DNA of 6,653 bases from contig JABIUG010000429.1 of the NCBI GenBank assembly GCA_018700655.1, forward strand, positions 1 to 6,653, read 5' to 3'. The stretch's first letter is position 1; each line of letters starts with the position of its first letter. Shown here piece after piece: positions 6,127-6,653 of this stretch. Made by a program: the position numbers and the translations under genes. A model generated the notes under the pieces. It was not told where the DNA came from, did no database searches, and worked only from the letters and a program-made list of their open reading frames with translations. The DNA comes from Rhodospirillaceae bacterium. GTDB taxonomy: Bacteria > Pseudomonadota > Alphaproteobacteria > SP197.

Positions 6127-6653
6127 TCAGCGGGGCACCGCGTCCTGATAGCTGCACCATTCAGGGTCGCGCCTGCCGATGGCGAAACTGCCATTGCAAA
6201 CATTCTTGAACACGACAAACAGGAAAAAGGCGACCCCTGCCATGGCAGTGATGAGCGGGTTTTGGAGGACAAGACCCCAGACCGCCATCATCGAACAAAT
6301 ACCGAGCTGCATGGGGTTCGAGACCAGGGCGTAGACGCCGGTTGTCACGAGTTTCTCTGGCGGATCAAAGGGGAAGCCGGTGCCGTTCCCGCGAACCGCA
6401 AACTCGCCCAGTGCGACAGAAATCAAACCAATAGGAAGCAAAAGTGCCGCGATGGAAACGACCCGTGGCCAATCCTGCAACTGGTCGGGTGTGGACCATT
6501 GTCCCAAGCCGTTGGCAATGACGGCCCCGGGCATGAGCCAAAGCAGGATCGCTGCCCATATCGTATTTTGCATAAGCGAGCGCGCGACGATCGAGTCCCT
6601 GACGTCGGTCCATGCCGCCAGTAGAAGGGTAGGGACAGTCGCCATGGACCAGA
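6127..6653 (-). CDS. Integral-membrane methyltransferase, ICMT/PEMT-like (5' end beyond window)
   Basis: The minus-strand frame is open to the right edge. The first ATG seen is at 6645, but the frame continues upstream, so the true start may lie outside. The visible 172 residues hold several membrane segments: about 28-48, 62-84 and a hairpin at about 114-147. Between them is the family signature GNGTGFPFDPPEKLVTTGVY (86-105) followed by SNPMQLG (109-115), the S-adenosylmethionine-binding region of isoprenylcysteine carboxyl methyltransferase and phospholipid methyltransferase relatives. The methyl acceptor is unknown. The C-terminus is short: it ends '...SYQDAVPR' at a TGA, where many relatives continue with Trp and a few more residues. 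Reading past the TGA gives Ile-Pro-Gln, so one base change may have made this stop. The gene is convergent with the amidohydrolase, 17 bases apart, with no terminator visible between them. It may have no metabolic link to its neighbours. Confidence 0.8.
   Translation of the reverse strand, partial: WSMATVPTLLLAAWTDVRDSIVARSLMQNTIWAAILLWLMPGAVIANGLGQWSTPDQLQDWPRVVSIAALLLPIGLISVALGEFAVRGNGTGFPFDPPEKLVTTGVYALVSNPMQLGICSMMAVWGLVLQNPLITAMAGVAFFLFVVFKNVCNGSFAIGRRDPEWCSYQDAVPR

Noticed and set aside
6118..6624. 168-residue plus-strand frame at the right end
   Set aside because: It opposes the methyltransferase frame, which has membrane segments and a family signature. The plus-strand translation is charged and featureless.

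Overview
This is a GC-rich, gene-dense window with a codon style typical of Alphaproteobacteria. The set of families (an agmatinase-type ureohydrolase, a histone-deacetylase-like amidohydrolase, a YtcJ-type amidohydrolase and APH-fold kinases) suggests a Rhodospirillales- or Rhizobiales-like organism. That placement is inference from gene content and style, not from a marker gene. I see no rRNA, tRNA, CRISPR array, transposase or phage gene.

Layout. At the left edge (1-110, minus strand) is the N-terminus of a gene that leaves the window. It reads like the start of an APH-fold phosphotransferase, possibly the kinase part of a kinase-aminotransferase fusion. A 135-base divergent control region separates it from a plus-strand ureohydrolase (246-1232). 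Next is a convergent minus-strand gene for a small secreted protein of unknown function (1185-1742). The 3' ends of these two genes overlap by 48 bases across a GCCGGT hexamer repeat. A second divergent region, holding a 17-base palindrome, leads to a plus-strand APH-family kinase (1866-2882). A 228-base spacer with two mirrored REP-like hairpins follows. Then come a histone-deacetylase-like amidohydrolase closely resembling the FB188 HDAH enzyme (3111-4223) and, coupled to it by an ATGA overlap, a Tat-type exported YtcJ-like amidohydrolase (4220-6109). At the right edge, on the minus strand, is an integral-membrane ICMT/PEMT-like methyltransferase (6127 to beyond 6653). Its reading frame stops exactly where the family usually has the Trp of a VPRW-type ending.

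How the genes may work together. Three hydrolases acting on C-N bonds (guanidino, acetylamide and a cyclic or acyl amide) lie with one clear kinase and one probable kinase. The simplest reading is an accessory locus for catabolising amine, guanidino or acetyl-polyamine compounds. The ureohydrolase would release urea, the HDAH-like enzyme would remove acyl groups from amines, and the kinase(s) would activate a hydroxylated intermediate. The substrates are not shown by the sequence. The most unusual points are the Cys/His cluster in front of the Tat motif of the exported amidohydrolase, the orphan secreted protein with its own palindrome, and the apparent Trp-to-stop change in the methyltransferase.
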